A stretch of 64,000 nucleotides of DNA from Deferrisoma camini S3R1 (lineage in GTDB: Bacteria > Desulfobacterota > Deferrisomatia > Deferrisomatales > Deferrisomataceae). Shown here piece by piece: positions 46,167-55,199 of this stretch (within the stretch, counting starts at the first letter, position 1; every line of letters begins with the position of its first letter). The position numbers and the translations under genes were made by a program. The stretch covers positions 2,939,014-3,003,013 of the forward strand of contig NZ_JAFN01000001.1 of the NCBI RefSeq assembly GCF_000526155.1. The letters are read 5' to 3'. The notes beneath the pieces were generated by a model. The model saw only the letters and a program-made list of their open reading frames with translations, was not told the DNA's origin and ran no database searches.

Positions 46167-48296
46167 ATGCCCCTGAGACCCGAAACCCTGGTGTCGTTCC
46201 TGCGGGAGAAGGCGTCCCATCCGGTCACGGCCCGCGAGCTCGTCAAGCGGCTGCGCGTCCCCAAGGCGTCGGAGCCGGAGTTCCTGGCCCTGCTCCAGAG
46301 CCTCGCGGAGACGGGCGAGGTGGTGGAGATCAAGGGCGGCCGGTACGCCCACCCCTCCCGGGTGGGGCTGGTGGTGGGCCGCCTGCAGGTCCACCCGGAC
46401 GGGTTCGGCTTCGTGGTGGCCGAGGATCCCGACCAGCCCGACGTGTTCGTCAAGCCCCGGTGGCTGAAGGCCGCCATGCACGGCGACCGGGTGGTGGCCC
46501 GAATCGAGCGGCGGCCGCCCAAGGGCCCCGAAGGCCGGATCATCCGGATCCTGCAGCGGGCGAACCCCAGGGTGATCGGGGTCGTCCGGGTGCGGCGCAA
46601 GGCGGCCGTGGTGGCGCCCCTGGAGGAACGGCTCCTCCACGAGATCTACGTGGCGCCCGACGACCTCGGCGGCGCGGCCGACGGCCAGATCGTGGAGGTG
46701 GAGATCACCGCCTTCCCCACCGACGAGGCCGGCCCCGAGGGCCGGGTCGTCCACGTGCTGGGCCACCGGGGCGACGCCTCGGCCGAGGCCAAGGCCGTCG
46801 CCCTGAAGCACGGCATCCCGGTGGCGTTCCCCCCCGAGGTCCTGGAGGCGGCCGAGGGCGTGCCCACCAAGGTGCGGGCGGCGGACCGCCGAGGGCGGGA
46901 GGACCTGCGGGAGCTGCCGTTCGTGACCATCGACGGCGAGACCGCCAAGGACTTCGACGACGCCTTGGTCCTGGAGGAGCTGGACCGGGGCCGGGTGCGG
47001 CTGCGGGTGGCCATCGCCGACGTGAGCCACTACGTCACCCCGGGCAGCCCCTTGGACGACGAGGCGTTCGCCCGGGGCACCTCCACCTACTTCCCGGACC
47101 GGGTGTTCCCCATGCTGCCCGAGCGGCTGTCCAACGGCATCTGCTCCCTGAACCCGGGGGTGGACCGCCTGGCCCTGGTGGCCGACCTGGTGTTCAGCCG
47201 GGGGGGCCGCCGCCAGGAGGCCCGGTTCTACCCGGCCGTGATCCGGAGCCGCCACCGCCTCACCTACACCACGGTGGCCCGCATCCTGGACGACCCGGAC
47301 TGCGACGAGGCCCAGGAGCTGGCCGACGTAACCTCCATGCTCCTGCGGATGGGCGAGCTGGCCCGGGCCGTGCGGGCCCGGCGGCGGGAGCGGGGCAGCA
47401 TCGACTTCGACCTGCCCGAGGCCGAGATCGTGCTCGACGTGCAGGGCCGGCCCGAGGACATTGTGCGCAGCCGCCGCAACGAGGCCCACTTCCTGGTGGA
47501 GGAGTTCATGATCGCCGCCAACGAGGCGGTGGCCGACTTCCTCACCAAGCGCCGGATCCCGTGCCCCTACCGGGTCCACGACGCCCCGGACCCCGAGAAG
47601 CTGGCCGAGTTCCGCAAGTTCGTCCACAACTTCGGCTACACCCTGAAGGGCCGCGCCCGGGTGCACTCGAAGGACTTCCAGCACCTGCTCGCCCAGGTGG
47701 AGGGGAAGCCCGAGGAGCGCATGATCCACAACATGATGCTCCGCACCATGGCCAAGGCCGTGTACTCGCCCGACAACGTCGGCCACTTCGGGCTGGCCTC
47801 GGAGCGGTACCTCCACTTCACCTCGCCGATCCGGCGGTACCCCGACCTCATCGTGCACCGGGAGCTCAAGAAGGCGCTCCAGAAACGCCCCGCCTCCAAG
47901 ACCTGGCGCCAGAAGGAACGCCGGTATCTGGAGGAGGCCTGCCCCCACCTCTCGACCCGCGAGCGGGCGGCCGAGGCGGCCGAGCGGGAGGCCGTGCAGT
48001 GGAAGAAGTGCCAGTTCATGGCCGACAAGGTGGGCAGCGAGCACTGGGGGTTCGTGGTGGGCGTGGCGAGTTTCGGGTTCTTCGTGGAGCTCGAGACCTA
48101 CTTCGTGGACGGCCTGGTGCATGTCTCCAGCCTGGAGGACGACTTCTACCACTTCTCAGAGGAGACCCAGGCCCTGATCGGTGAGCGCACCGGCCGCACC
48201 TTCCGCATCGGCGACCGGGTGCGGGTCCGGGTGGACCGGGTGAGCGTGGCCCGACGCCAGATCGACTTCGTGCTCGCGGAGAAGCCCCGACCGTGA
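46167..48296 (+). CDS. rnr: Ribonuclease R
   Basis: A processive 3'-5' exoribonuclease that degrades structured RNA. The 709-residue protein has an N-terminal winged helix (VTARELVKRLRVPKASEPE), cold-shock domains (GFGFVVAEDPDQPDVFVKPR), the RNB catalytic domain (about 235-560) with TIDGETAKDFDDAL holding the metal aspartates, SNGICSLNPGVDRLA, and a C-terminal S1 domain (GVASFGFFVELETYFVDGLVH). AAAGGAA precedes the ATG. The stop overlaps ubiB (GTGA). Confidence 0.95.
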   Translation: MPLRPETLVSFLREKASHPVTARELVKRLRVPKASEPEFLALLQSLAETGEVVEIKGGRYAHPSRVGLVVGRLQVHPDGFGFVVAEDPDQPDVFVKPRWLKAAMHGDRVVARIERRPPKGPEGRIIRILQRANPRVIGVVRVRRKAAVVAPLEERLLHEIYVAPDDLGGAADGQIVEVEITAFPTDEAGPEGRVVHVLGHRGDASAEAKAVALKHGIPVAFPPEVLEAAEGVPTKVRAADRRGREDLRELPFVTIDGETAKDFDDALVLEELDRGRVRLRVAIADVSHYVTPGSPLDDEAFARGTSTYFPDRVFPMLPERLSNGICSLNPGVDRLALVADLVFSRGGRRQEARFYPAVIRSRHRLTYTTVARILDDPDCDEAQELADVTSMLLRMGELARAVRARRRERGSIDFDLPEAEIVLDVQGRPEDIVRSRRNEAHFLVEEFMIAANEAVADFLTKRRIPCPYRVHDAPDPEKLAEFRKFVHNFGYTLKGRARVHSKDFQHLLAQVEGKPEERMIHNMMLRTMAKAVYSPDNVGHFGLASERYLHFTSPIRRYPDLIVHRELKKALQKRPASKTWRQKERRYLEEACPHLSTRERAAEAAEREAVQWKKCQFMADKVGSEHWGFVVGVASFGFFVELETYFVDGLVHVSSLEDDFYHFSEETQALIGERTGRTFRIGDRVRVRVDRVSVARRQIDFVLAEKPRP

Positions 48297-49972
48297 ACGT
48301 CCTGGCGCTGACCCGCACCTACCGGTCCCTGGGCCGGATCCGGGAGATCGCGCTCGTGCTCTCGAAGCACGGGTTCAACCAGCTCCTCGAGCGGGCCGGG
48401 CTGGGGCGGCTGCTGCCGTTCTCCCGGCGGATCCGGGGCCGAAGCGGGGTGGCCGGGGACGTGCCCGCCCCCGTGGAGTGGCGGCTGGCCCTGGAGGACC
48501 TGGGCCCCACCTTCGTGAAGCTGGGCCAGATGCTCGCCACCCGACCCGACCTGGTGCCCCCCGCCTACGTGGAGGAGTTCCGCAAGCTCCAGGACCAGGT
48601 GCCCCCGTTCCCGTTCCAGGAGGCCCTGCGCATCGTGACCGAGGAGCTGGGAGGCCCGGCGGAGGAGGTGTTCGAGCACATCTACCCCCAGCCCGTGGCC
48701 GCGGCCAGCATCGCCCAGGTGCACCGGGCCCGCCTGAAGGACGGCACGCCGGTGGTCCTGAAGGTCCAGAGACCCCGGGTGGACCGGACCATCTCCCAGG
48801 ACCTGGCGACCCTGTTCCTGCTCGCGGGCCTGGTGGAGCGCTACATCCCCGAGGCTCGCATGTTCCGCCCCCGGGAGATCGTGGAGGAGTTCGCCCGAAC
48901 CCTGAACCGGGAGCTCGACTTTTTCCTCGAGGCCTCGAACATCGAGCGGTTCCGCCAGAACTTCCAGGGGTTCGAGGGGGTGGTGATCCCCGCGGTGCAG
49001 TGGGACCTCACGTCCCGACGGCTTCTGGTCATGGAGGCCATCGAGGGGCTGCCGGCCGACCGGGCCGACGCCCTCCGGGATCAGGGGCTCGACACCTCCG
49101 CCCTGGCCCGCACCCTGGCCCGGGCGTTCCTGAAGCAGGTGTTCGACGACGGCCTGTTCCACGGCGACCTGCACCCCGGCAACGTGATGGTCACCCCCGA
49201 CGGAAAGGTGGCGTTCCTGGACTTCGGGGCCGTGGGGTACCTGTCGGAGGAAGCCCAGGAGGGGCTGGGCGAGCTGTTCCTGGCTCTGGTGAGCCGGGAC
49301 TACGCCCAGATGGCCGAAGGGTTCGTCCGGCTGGGCAGCACCGAGGACACCGTGGACCTACGGGCGTTCCAGCGGGACCTGAAGGAGCTGATCGAGCCCT
49401 ACTTCGGCAGGCCGCTCAAGGACCTGCGGGTCGGCCACCTGCTCCACGAGTCCTCGGAGATCGCCCTGCGCCACCGGGTGCGGGTGCCCCCCGACCTGAT
49501 GCTGCTGGCCCGCTCCATCCTGACCGTGGAGGGCCTGGCCCGCACCCTGGACCCGGACTTCGTGGTGCTCGACGAGGCGGTGCCGTTCGCCCGGCGGCTG
49601 CTGGTGCGCCGGCTCGACCCCCGGCGGCAGGCCCGGCTCGCCTACCGCACCATCCGGGATCTGCGCGAGCTGATCCGGTCGGTGCCCGGCCAGGTGACCC
49701 GGATCCTCCAGAAGCTCCTGGAGGGCAAACTGGCCGTGGACTTCGTGCACAAGGGCTACGAGCCGCTCCTCCACGAGATGGACCGGTCGTCCAACCGCCT
49801 GTCGTTCGCCATGATCGTGTCGGCCCTGATCATCGGGTCGAGCCTCATCGTGCTGGCCGGCCGGGGGCCCCTGCTGTGGGACTTCCCCGCGTTCGGGATC
49901 TTCGGGTTCCTCCTGGCGGGGGTCCTGGGCTTCGGGCTGGCCATCGCGATCCTCCGCTCCGGAAAGCTCTGA
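48293..49972 (+). CDS. UbiB/ABC1 family atypical kinase
   Basis: A 559-residue member of the ABC1/COQ8 family, linked in other bacteria to quinone synthesis. Family motifs are FVKLGQMLATRPDLVPP (KxGQ), AAASIAQVHRARLKDGTPVVLKVQRP (Ala-rich loop and lysine), LFHGDLHPGNVMV and FLDFGAVGYL. Two C-terminal membrane spans (MIVSALIIGSSLIVLAG and FGIFGFLLAGVLGFGLAIAI) are present. A GTG start overlaps the rnr stop. Whether it serves menaquinone or another lipid is not shown. Confidence 0.9.
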   Translation: MNVLALTRTYRSLGRIREIALVLSKHGFNQLLERAGLGRLLPFSRRIRGRSGVAGDVPAPVEWRLALEDLGPTFVKLGQMLATRPDLVPPAYVEEFRKLQDQVPPFPFQEALRIVTEELGGPAEEVFEHIYPQPVAAASIAQVHRARLKDGTPVVLKVQRPRVDRTISQDLATLFLLAGLVERYIPEARMFRPREIVEEFARTLNRELDFFLEASNIERFRQNFQGFEGVVIPAVQWDLTSRRLLVMEAIEGLPADRADALRDQGLDTSALARTLARAFLKQVFDDGLFHGDLHPGNVMVTPDGKVAFLDFGAVGYLSEEAQEGLGELFLALVSRDYAQMAEGFVRLGSTEDTVDLRAFQRDLKELIEPYFGRPLKDLRVGHLLHESSEIALRHRVRVPPDLMLLARSILTVEGLARTLDPDFVVLDEAVPFARRLLVRRLDPRRQARLAYRTIRDLRELIRSVPGQVTRILQKLLEGKLAVDFVHKGYEPLLHEMDRSSNRLSFAMIVSALIIGSSLIVLAGRGPLLWDFPAFGIFGFLLAGVLGFGLAIAILRSGKL

Positions 49973-49997
49973 GACCGGGCCCCGTTCCCCCCCATCC

Positions 49998-50340
49998 GTT
50001 TCCCAGTAACTTCGGTCGACGGTCTACGGTTAACGGTCGTCGGTCTGGGGCTTTCGGCCCGCTGGAGAGCTGGGCGGCCGGGCGGCCCTCGAGCCGCGCC
50101 AAAGCTCGGAGGGCAGGGGGGCGGGTGGTGTGCCGGCCGCGGGGCCTCTTCCGTCCCCCTGCGATCTGTGGTACCCAGAAGTCTCGTCAGGTCCCTGCAG
50201 GGCCCTGCTGCGTCTCACGTAGCCGGGCAGGTCCCGCGCGCGGCTCTCACTAGGCCCCATGCCCGGAGAGCACCGGCGTGCCATTGGGCCCCTGACCGAC
50301 GACCGTCGACCGTCGACCGAAGGCACCACGCATTCACCCC
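49998..50340. repeat. Composite intergenic repeat, two facing parts
   Basis: Left part (about 50003-50130): CCAGTAACTTCGGTCGACGGTC heptamers, GGGGCTTTCGGCCCGC, GAGCCGCGCCAAAGCTCGG. Right part (about 50170-50325), inverted: CTCGTCAGGTCCCTGCAGGG, AGGCCCCATGCCCGG, and GACCGACGACCGTCGACCG. No gene lies in 49973-50360. The repeat supplies a false N-terminal extension to the next gene. Confidence 0.7.
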
Positions 50341-50360
50341 ATCTCCCCGAGGAACCCGAA

Positions 50361-52451
50361 GTGACCCAACGCTTCACCCGAGAGAAGGAACAGATCCTCA
50401 CCCAGTACATCCTCCACCACGAGCTGGAGGAGTCCCAGGTGGGGGAGCTGGCCGAGCGGCTGGACCGGGCCCTGGCCCGGGCCGAGCAGCTCCACGCGGG
50501 TCAGCGCCGCAAGACGGGGGAGGAGTACATCTGGCACCCGGTCCGGACGGCCATGGAGGTCAGCCGGTACGGCCGGATCGTGGACTGGGCGTCGGTGGAG
50601 GCGGCGCTGCTCCACGACACCCTGGAGGACACCGACTACCCCTACGAGGAGCTACGCCGGGAGTTCCCCGAGGCCGCCGACCTGGTGGCGGCCCTCACCA
50701 AGATCAAGGACAGCCGGGTGCTCACGTACCAGCGGCTGTTCAGCTACGTGCTCCAGGACATCCGGGTGCTCCTTGTCAAGCTGGCCGACCGGCTCGACAA
50801 CCTGGAGAGCCTGGGGGTGTTCCGTCGAGAGAAGCAGGTCCGCATCGCCCGGGAGAGCGCCGAGATGTACGCCAACATCTGCCGGCGTCTGTGCATGACC
50901 GACCTGGCCGAGCGGCTCACCGAGAAGATCGGGCCCATCCTCTACCCCGAGGCGTTCGAGGCGTTCCAGGCGGCCCAGGAGGAGATGCGCAACGGCTGGG
51001 CCCGTCCCATGGAGGCCCTGCGGACCCGGCTGGCCGAAGCGTTCCCCGGCGACCTGCAGGCCCGGATCGAGTTCCGGTGGAACCGGTTCCGGCCCGACGT
51101 GACCCCCACCAGCGAGAACCTGTTCACGGTGCGGATCATCACGGCCGGCTCGGAGGACGCCTACCGGGCCCTGGGCCGGGTGCACACGGCCTTTCGGGCC
51201 CTGCCCGGAGGGTTCTCCGACACCCTGAGCGTGCCCCGCAAGAACGGGTTCCGGGCCCTGGAGACCCGGGTGTCGTACCAGGGCCGGATCCTGAGCTTCT
51301 ACCTCGCCCCGGCCGCGGCCGACCGGTTCAACCGCCTCGGCCTCCTCTCGATGGACATCACCAGCCCCGAGTTCAACCTAGAGTATCTGGAGGAGCTTCG
51401 GGAGTTCCTGGAGAACGAGGACATGGACATCCAGGACTTCCTGCGGTTCCACAAACCGGACGCCATCCAGGTCACGAGCCCCCGGGGCGACGTGTTCAGC
51501 CTGGAGGAGGGGGCCACCGCCCTGGACTACGCCTTCGCCGTGCACGAGCAACTGGGCCTGCGGGCCCGGGGCGCCCGGATCAACGAGGAGGAGGTCCCCC
51601 TGGAGACCCAGCTTCGGCCGGGGGATCGGGTGGAGATCCTCACCTCGGACCAGCCCGTGGCCGACGACCGGTACCTGGCCTGGGCCCACTCCCGGAAGGC
51701 CCTGTCGAGCCTACGGCGGTACATGCGGCGCCGCGAGGCCGAGCGGGCCGCGGTCACGGGCCGGCAATGGGTGGTGGAGACGGCGCGCAGCCGGGGCCTG
51801 AGCGAGCGCCAGGCCGAGGAGCGGGCGGCCCAGCGCGCCCAGGAGCTCGGCGAGATCCCGGTCCAAGAGCTGTACCGCCGGGTGTGCCTCGGCGAGGAGG
51901 AGATCGACACGGTGCTCGGGCCCGCGCCGGGCGGAGGCCGCCTCTCCCTGTTCCGCCGGAAGCGCTCGGCCCCCACCCGCCGGGTGCGGCGGTACGTGTT
52001 CGACGACCCCCACATCCGGTTCTGCCCGGTGTGCGCCCCGGTGGAGGGCGACGAGATCGTGGGGGTGCCCGAGGAGGGGCGGCTCCGGGTCCACCGCACG
52101 GTATGCGACCGCCTGCCCAAGGGCGGGGGCGTGCCCCTGGCCTGGGACCGGGGCAGCCGGGGCGACCTGCGGGACCCCGGCATCGTGGAGCTGGAGGTGA
52201 CGCTGGAGGACGGACCCGGGGTGCTCTACGGCGTGCTCTCGGCGTTCCGGGACCTGGGGCTCGACATCCAGCGGATCCGTCTGCCCCGGGGCAACGAGCT
52301 CCTGACCGCCCGGATCCAACCCGGCAGCGACCGCACCCTGAACCGCCTCATCCGGGCCCTCCGGCGCAAGCCGGCCGTCAAGGACATCCGGGTGTTCCCG
52401 GTGCTGGACCCGGCGGGGGACACCCCGCCGGGTCAGGGCGGGCCGGGGTGA
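50361..52451 (+). CDS. Rel/SpoT-like protein: intact HD hydrolase, degenerate synthetase, TGS and ACT
   Basis: A 696-residue RelA/SpoT homologue from a GTG after CCGAGGA; a longer ATG frame is repeat-encoded. The (p)ppGpp hydrolase HD site is complete: YIWHPVRTA (His59), LLHDTLEDT (His85-Asp86 and the ED pair) and VKLADRLDN (the Asp and Asn ligands). The synthetase region is eroded: FSDTLSVPRKNGFRALET aligns with the usual FKDYI-PK-NGYQSLH, but the EIQIRT segment is missing. A TGS domain (SPRGDVFSLEEGATALDYAFAVH) and C-terminal ACT follow. Probably hydrolase-dominant; inference. Confidence 0.82.
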   Translation: MTQRFTREKEQILTQYILHHELEESQVGELAERLDRALARAEQLHAGQRRKTGEEYIWHPVRTAMEVSRYGRIVDWASVEAALLHDTLEDTDYPYEELRREFPEAADLVAALTKIKDSRVLTYQRLFSYVLQDIRVLLVKLADRLDNLESLGVFRREKQVRIARESAEMYANICRRLCMTDLAERLTEKIGPILYPEAFEAFQAAQEEMRNGWARPMEALRTRLAEAFPGDLQARIEFRWNRFRPDVTPTSENLFTVRIITAGSEDAYRALGRVHTAFRALPGGFSDTLSVPRKNGFRALETRVSYQGRILSFYLAPAAADRFNRLGLLSMDITSPEFNLEYLEELREFLENEDMDIQDFLRFHKPDAIQVTSPRGDVFSLEEGATALDYAFAVHEQLGLRARGARINEEEVPLETQLRPGDRVEILTSDQPVADDRYLAWAHSRKALSSLRRYMRRREAERAAVTGRQWVVETARSRGLSERQAEERAAQRAQELGEIPVQELYRRVCLGEEEIDTVLGPAPGGGRLSLFRRKRSAPTRRVRRYVFDDPHIRFCPVCAPVEGDEIVGVPEEGRLRVHRTVCDRLPKGGGVPLAWDRGSRGDLRDPGIVELEVTLEDGPGVLYGVLSAFRDLGLDIQRIRLPRGNELLTARIQPGSDRTLNRLIRALRRKPAVKDIRVFPVLDPAGDTPPGQGGPG

Positions 52452-52480
52452 TCCCCGTTTGGGCCCTTCGGCCCGAAGCC

Positions 52481-54406
52481 TCACGCGGGGAGCAGGCTGG
52501 GGGGGTCGAGCAGGAACACCAGCCGGCCGTCGCCCAGCACCGAGTAGCCGCCGACCCCACGCAGGGCGCGCAGGGGCCCCTTCAGCGGCTTGATGAACAG
52601 ATCCTGCTCGCCCAGGAAGGCGTCCACCGCCAGGGCCACCGTGCCGGCCTGGGACGCGGTCAGCACCAGGGGCATTCGCTCGAACCGGGTGCGACACGGG
52701 AACCCCACGATCTTCCCCAGCGCTGCGATGGGAACCTGGCCCTTCTCGGTGAGGAGCACGTGGCCGTCGGGGGTGCGGCGCACGTCCCGGGGCGATGCCT
52801 CCACCGTGCGGTGGATCGAGGCCGTGGGCAGGGCCAGCACCCGTCCGCCCACCTCGACCAGCAGCACCGGCACGATCGCCACGGACAGGGGCAGGCTCAT
52901 CCTCACCTGGGTGCCCTCCCCGGGTGAGGACGTCAGCTCCACCGTGCCGCCCATGGCGTCCACCTGGGCCTTGACCACGTCGAGCCCCACCCCCCGGCCC
53001 GACAGCTCCGACACCTCCTCGCGGGTCGAGAACCCCGGTCGGAACAGGAATCCGAAGATCTCGGCCGGGCTCAGCGAGCGGCTGTCCGCGTCGGACACCA
53101 GGCCCAGCTCCACGGCCCGGCGCCGCACCGCCTCCACGTCGATGCCCTTGCCGTCGTCGCACACCCGCACCTCGACCCGGTTGCGCACCCTCTCGGCCTC
53201 GATCCGCAGCCGGGCCTGGACGGGCTTGCCCACCCTCTCCCTCACCTCGGGGGGCTCGATGCCGTGGTCCAGGGCGTTGCGCACCAGGTGGACCAGGGGG
53301 TCGGAGATCCGGCTGAGGATCGACTTGTCCAGCCCGATCTCCTCGCCCCGGACCTCCAGGGTCACCGACTTGCCGAGCCGGCCGGCCTGGTCCCGCACCA
53401 GGCGCCGCAGCCCCCCCACCACCAGCCCGAACGGGAGCATCCGCAGCTCCATCACCTTGCTGTGGAACCCTCGGACGATCCGCCCCAGCCGGTCCACCTC
53501 CTCGAGGAGCACCTCCGAGCCCAGCCGCCGGGCCGAGTTCTCGATGTGGCTCCGGGCGATCGTGAGCTCGCCCAGCAGGTCCACGAACGAGTCCAGGATC
53601 CCCACCGGCACCTGCACCGTCTCGGGCAGCCGCACCCGGGGGCCCTCGCCGCCGGACGGATCGGGGGGCGGGGCCTCGGTCCGGGGCGCCGCGGCCCCCC
53701 CGGCCGGAGCAGGGGCGGGCTCCACGGGACCGGGCTCCGGAGGGGGGGGCGGCTCCTCCTCGCCGGCCGGGTCCGGGAACTCGAGCCCCGCCACCTCCGT
53801 CAGGGTCTCGTACAGGGCCTCCACGTCGGCCCGGTCCAGGCCGTGGACCACCAGGTCCAGGGCCTCCAGGGGGCCGCCCTGAAGGATCTCGGCCTCCGGC
53901 GGGTCGCTCACCACGGCCGGGTCCGCCTCCCGGAACCGCAGCAGGATCAGGTACGCCCGGGCGGCCGGCGACCCGCAGTCCGGAGCCAGGCGGATCCGCA
54001 CCCTCAGGCCGTCGGCCCCCTGCCCCCCCTCCGGTGCGGCCGCCCGGCCCAAGTGCCCGGCCAGGTCATCCCACGCCACGTCGCCCGCCCCGCCGGCGGC
54101 GATGTCGTCGCGCATCTCGGCGAGCCGGTCGCAGGCCCGCAGGGCCAACTCCCGCTCCTCCGGGCTGGGGGCCGTGCCCCGAACCCGCCAGGCGTCCAGC
54201 AGGTCCTCCAGCCGGTGGGCCAGCTCGGCCATGGCCGCGAACCCCATGGACCCGGCCATGCCCTTGAGGCTGTGGATCTCCCGAAACACCGCCTCCAGGT
54301 CCTGGGGGCCGGGGTCGTCCCGGCCCAGCACCTCCTCGGCCGCCTCCAGGTGACGCAGGCTCTCCTCCAGGAACAGCTTCCGGTACCGCTCCATGCCGCC
54401 GTTCAC
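52481..54406 (-). CDS. cheA: Chemotaxis-type histidine kinase CheA
   Basis: A 641-residue CheA from a GTG in a GTGA overlap with cheY. The P1 phospho-histidine is His45 in FREIHSLKGMAGSMGF. A proline-rich linker (about 215-255) precedes the P3 dimerisation helices. The P4 kinase has HLVRNALDHGIEPPE (N-box), CDDGKGID (G1) and LSGRGVGLDVVK (G2). The P5 CheW-like domain ends the protein. All catalytic boxes are intact. The neighbours are CheY, CheW and a receptor on one transcript. Confidence 0.94.
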   Translation of the reverse strand: MNGGMERYRKLFLEESLRHLEAAEEVLGRDDPGPQDLEAVFREIHSLKGMAGSMGFAAMAELAHRLEDLLDAWRVRGTAPSPEERELALRACDRLAEMRDDIAAGGAGDVAWDDLAGHLGRAAAPEGGQGADGLRVRIRLAPDCGSPAARAYLILLRFREADPAVVSDPPEAEILQGGPLEALDLVVHGLDRADVEALYETLTEVAGLEFPDPAGEEEPPPPPEPGPVEPAPAPAGGAAAPRTEAPPPDPSGGEGPRVRLPETVQVPVGILDSFVDLLGELTIARSHIENSARRLGSEVLLEEVDRLGRIVRGFHSKVMELRMLPFGLVVGGLRRLVRDQAGRLGKSVTLEVRGEEIGLDKSILSRISDPLVHLVRNALDHGIEPPEVRERVGKPVQARLRIEAERVRNRVEVRVCDDGKGIDVEAVRRRAVELGLVSDADSRSLSPAEIFGFLFRPGFSTREEVSELSGRGVGLDVVKAQVDAMGGTVELTSSPGEGTQVRMSLPLSVAIVPVLLVEVGGRVLALPTASIHRTVEASPRDVRRTPDGHVLLTEKGQVPIAALGKIVGFPCRTRFERMPLVLTASQAGTVALAVDAFLGEQDLFIKPLKGPLRALRGVGGYSVLGDGRLVFLLDPPSLLPA

Positions 54407-54768
54407 GAGCCCCTCCCGGCCTTTGCCACCGCCTCCCGCAGCTTCTCCGCGGAGACGGGCTTGAGCACGTAGTCCCGGGCCCCCAGCCGGATCGCCTCGA
54501 GGATCGAGGTCTCGTCGCTGACCGACGAGCACACCACCACCCGGGCCTCGGGGTGGCGCCGCCTCAGCTCCCGGAGCACCTCGATGCCCCCCATGCGGGG
54601 CATCACCAGGTCCAGGGTGACCACGTCGGGCCGAACGGTCTCGTACAGCTCCAAGGCCTCGTGTCCGTCCTGGGCCTCGGCCACCACCTCGTGGCCGGCC
54701 CCCTCCAGCACGTCCCGCAGGGTCCGGCGCATGAAGGCGGCGTCGTCCACCACCAGCACGCGGCTCAC
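54403..54768 (-). CDS. cheY: CheY-like response regulator
   Basis: A 121-residue single receiver with the acidic pair in VLVVDDAAFMRR, the phosphoacceptor in VVTLDLVMPRMGG, a switch serine in VVCSSVSDE and the lysine in VLKPVSAEK. The GTG overlaps the cheW stop and its own stop overlaps the cheA start. It is the likely phosphorylation target of the adjacent CheA. Whether it drives a flagellar motor or another output is unknown, because no motility genes are in the window. Confidence 0.92.
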   Translation of the reverse strand: MSRVLVVDDAAFMRRTLRDVLEGAGHEVVAEAQDGHEALELYETVRPDVVTLDLVMPRMGGIEVLRELRRRHPEARVVVCSSVSDETSILEAIRLGARDYVLKPVSAEKLREAVAKAGRGS

Positions 54769-55199
54769 CGGATCCGCTCCGCCAAGGCCCCCAACATCGC
54801 TTCCAGGTCGAGCACGTGGACCCGGGAGCCCTCCACCTCCAGGGTCTGGTCCAGGAACGGGCCGTCCCAGCGGCCCAGCACCTGGGACACCCGCACCCGG
54901 GTCAGCGGGGTCAGCAGCCCGTGGGCCCGTTCGGCCAGCAACCCCAACAGGCCGTCCTCCCAGTCCACCACCGCCACCACCGAGCGCAACGGATCGAGCC
55001 GGGGCTTCAGGCCCAGGAGCGAGGCCAGGTGCGCCACCGGCAGCAGCTCGCCGTGGTGGTTCAGCGCACCCAGCAGGGGTTTAGGTCGGCCGGGGATCGG
55101 CACCGGCTCCTGATACCCCACCACCGTCTGGACCCGGTCGGCGAGAATCCCGAACCGTTCCCCGTCCACCTCGACCACCAGCACCGGAGCCGCGCTCAT
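54765..55199 (-). CDS. cheW: CheW-like coupling protein
   Basis: A 144-residue CheW domain linking receptor to CheA. The pattern is [42 protein letters not shown] and [15 protein letters not shown]. The ATG overlaps the receptor stop (ATGA), and its stop overlaps the cheY GTG. Confidence 0.88.
   Translation of the reverse strand: MSAAPVLVVEVDGERFGILADRVQTVVGYQEPVPIPGRPKPLLGALNHHGELLPVAHLASLLGLKPRLDPLRSVVAVVDWEDGLLGLLAERAHGLLTPLTRVRVSQVLGRWDGPFLDQTLEVEGSRVHVLDLEAMLGALAERIR

Noticed and set aside
50259-50360. 34-residue N-terminal extension of the Rel/SpoT-like protein
   Set aside because: The extension is encoded by inverted GACCG repeats and the gap, with no family similarity.
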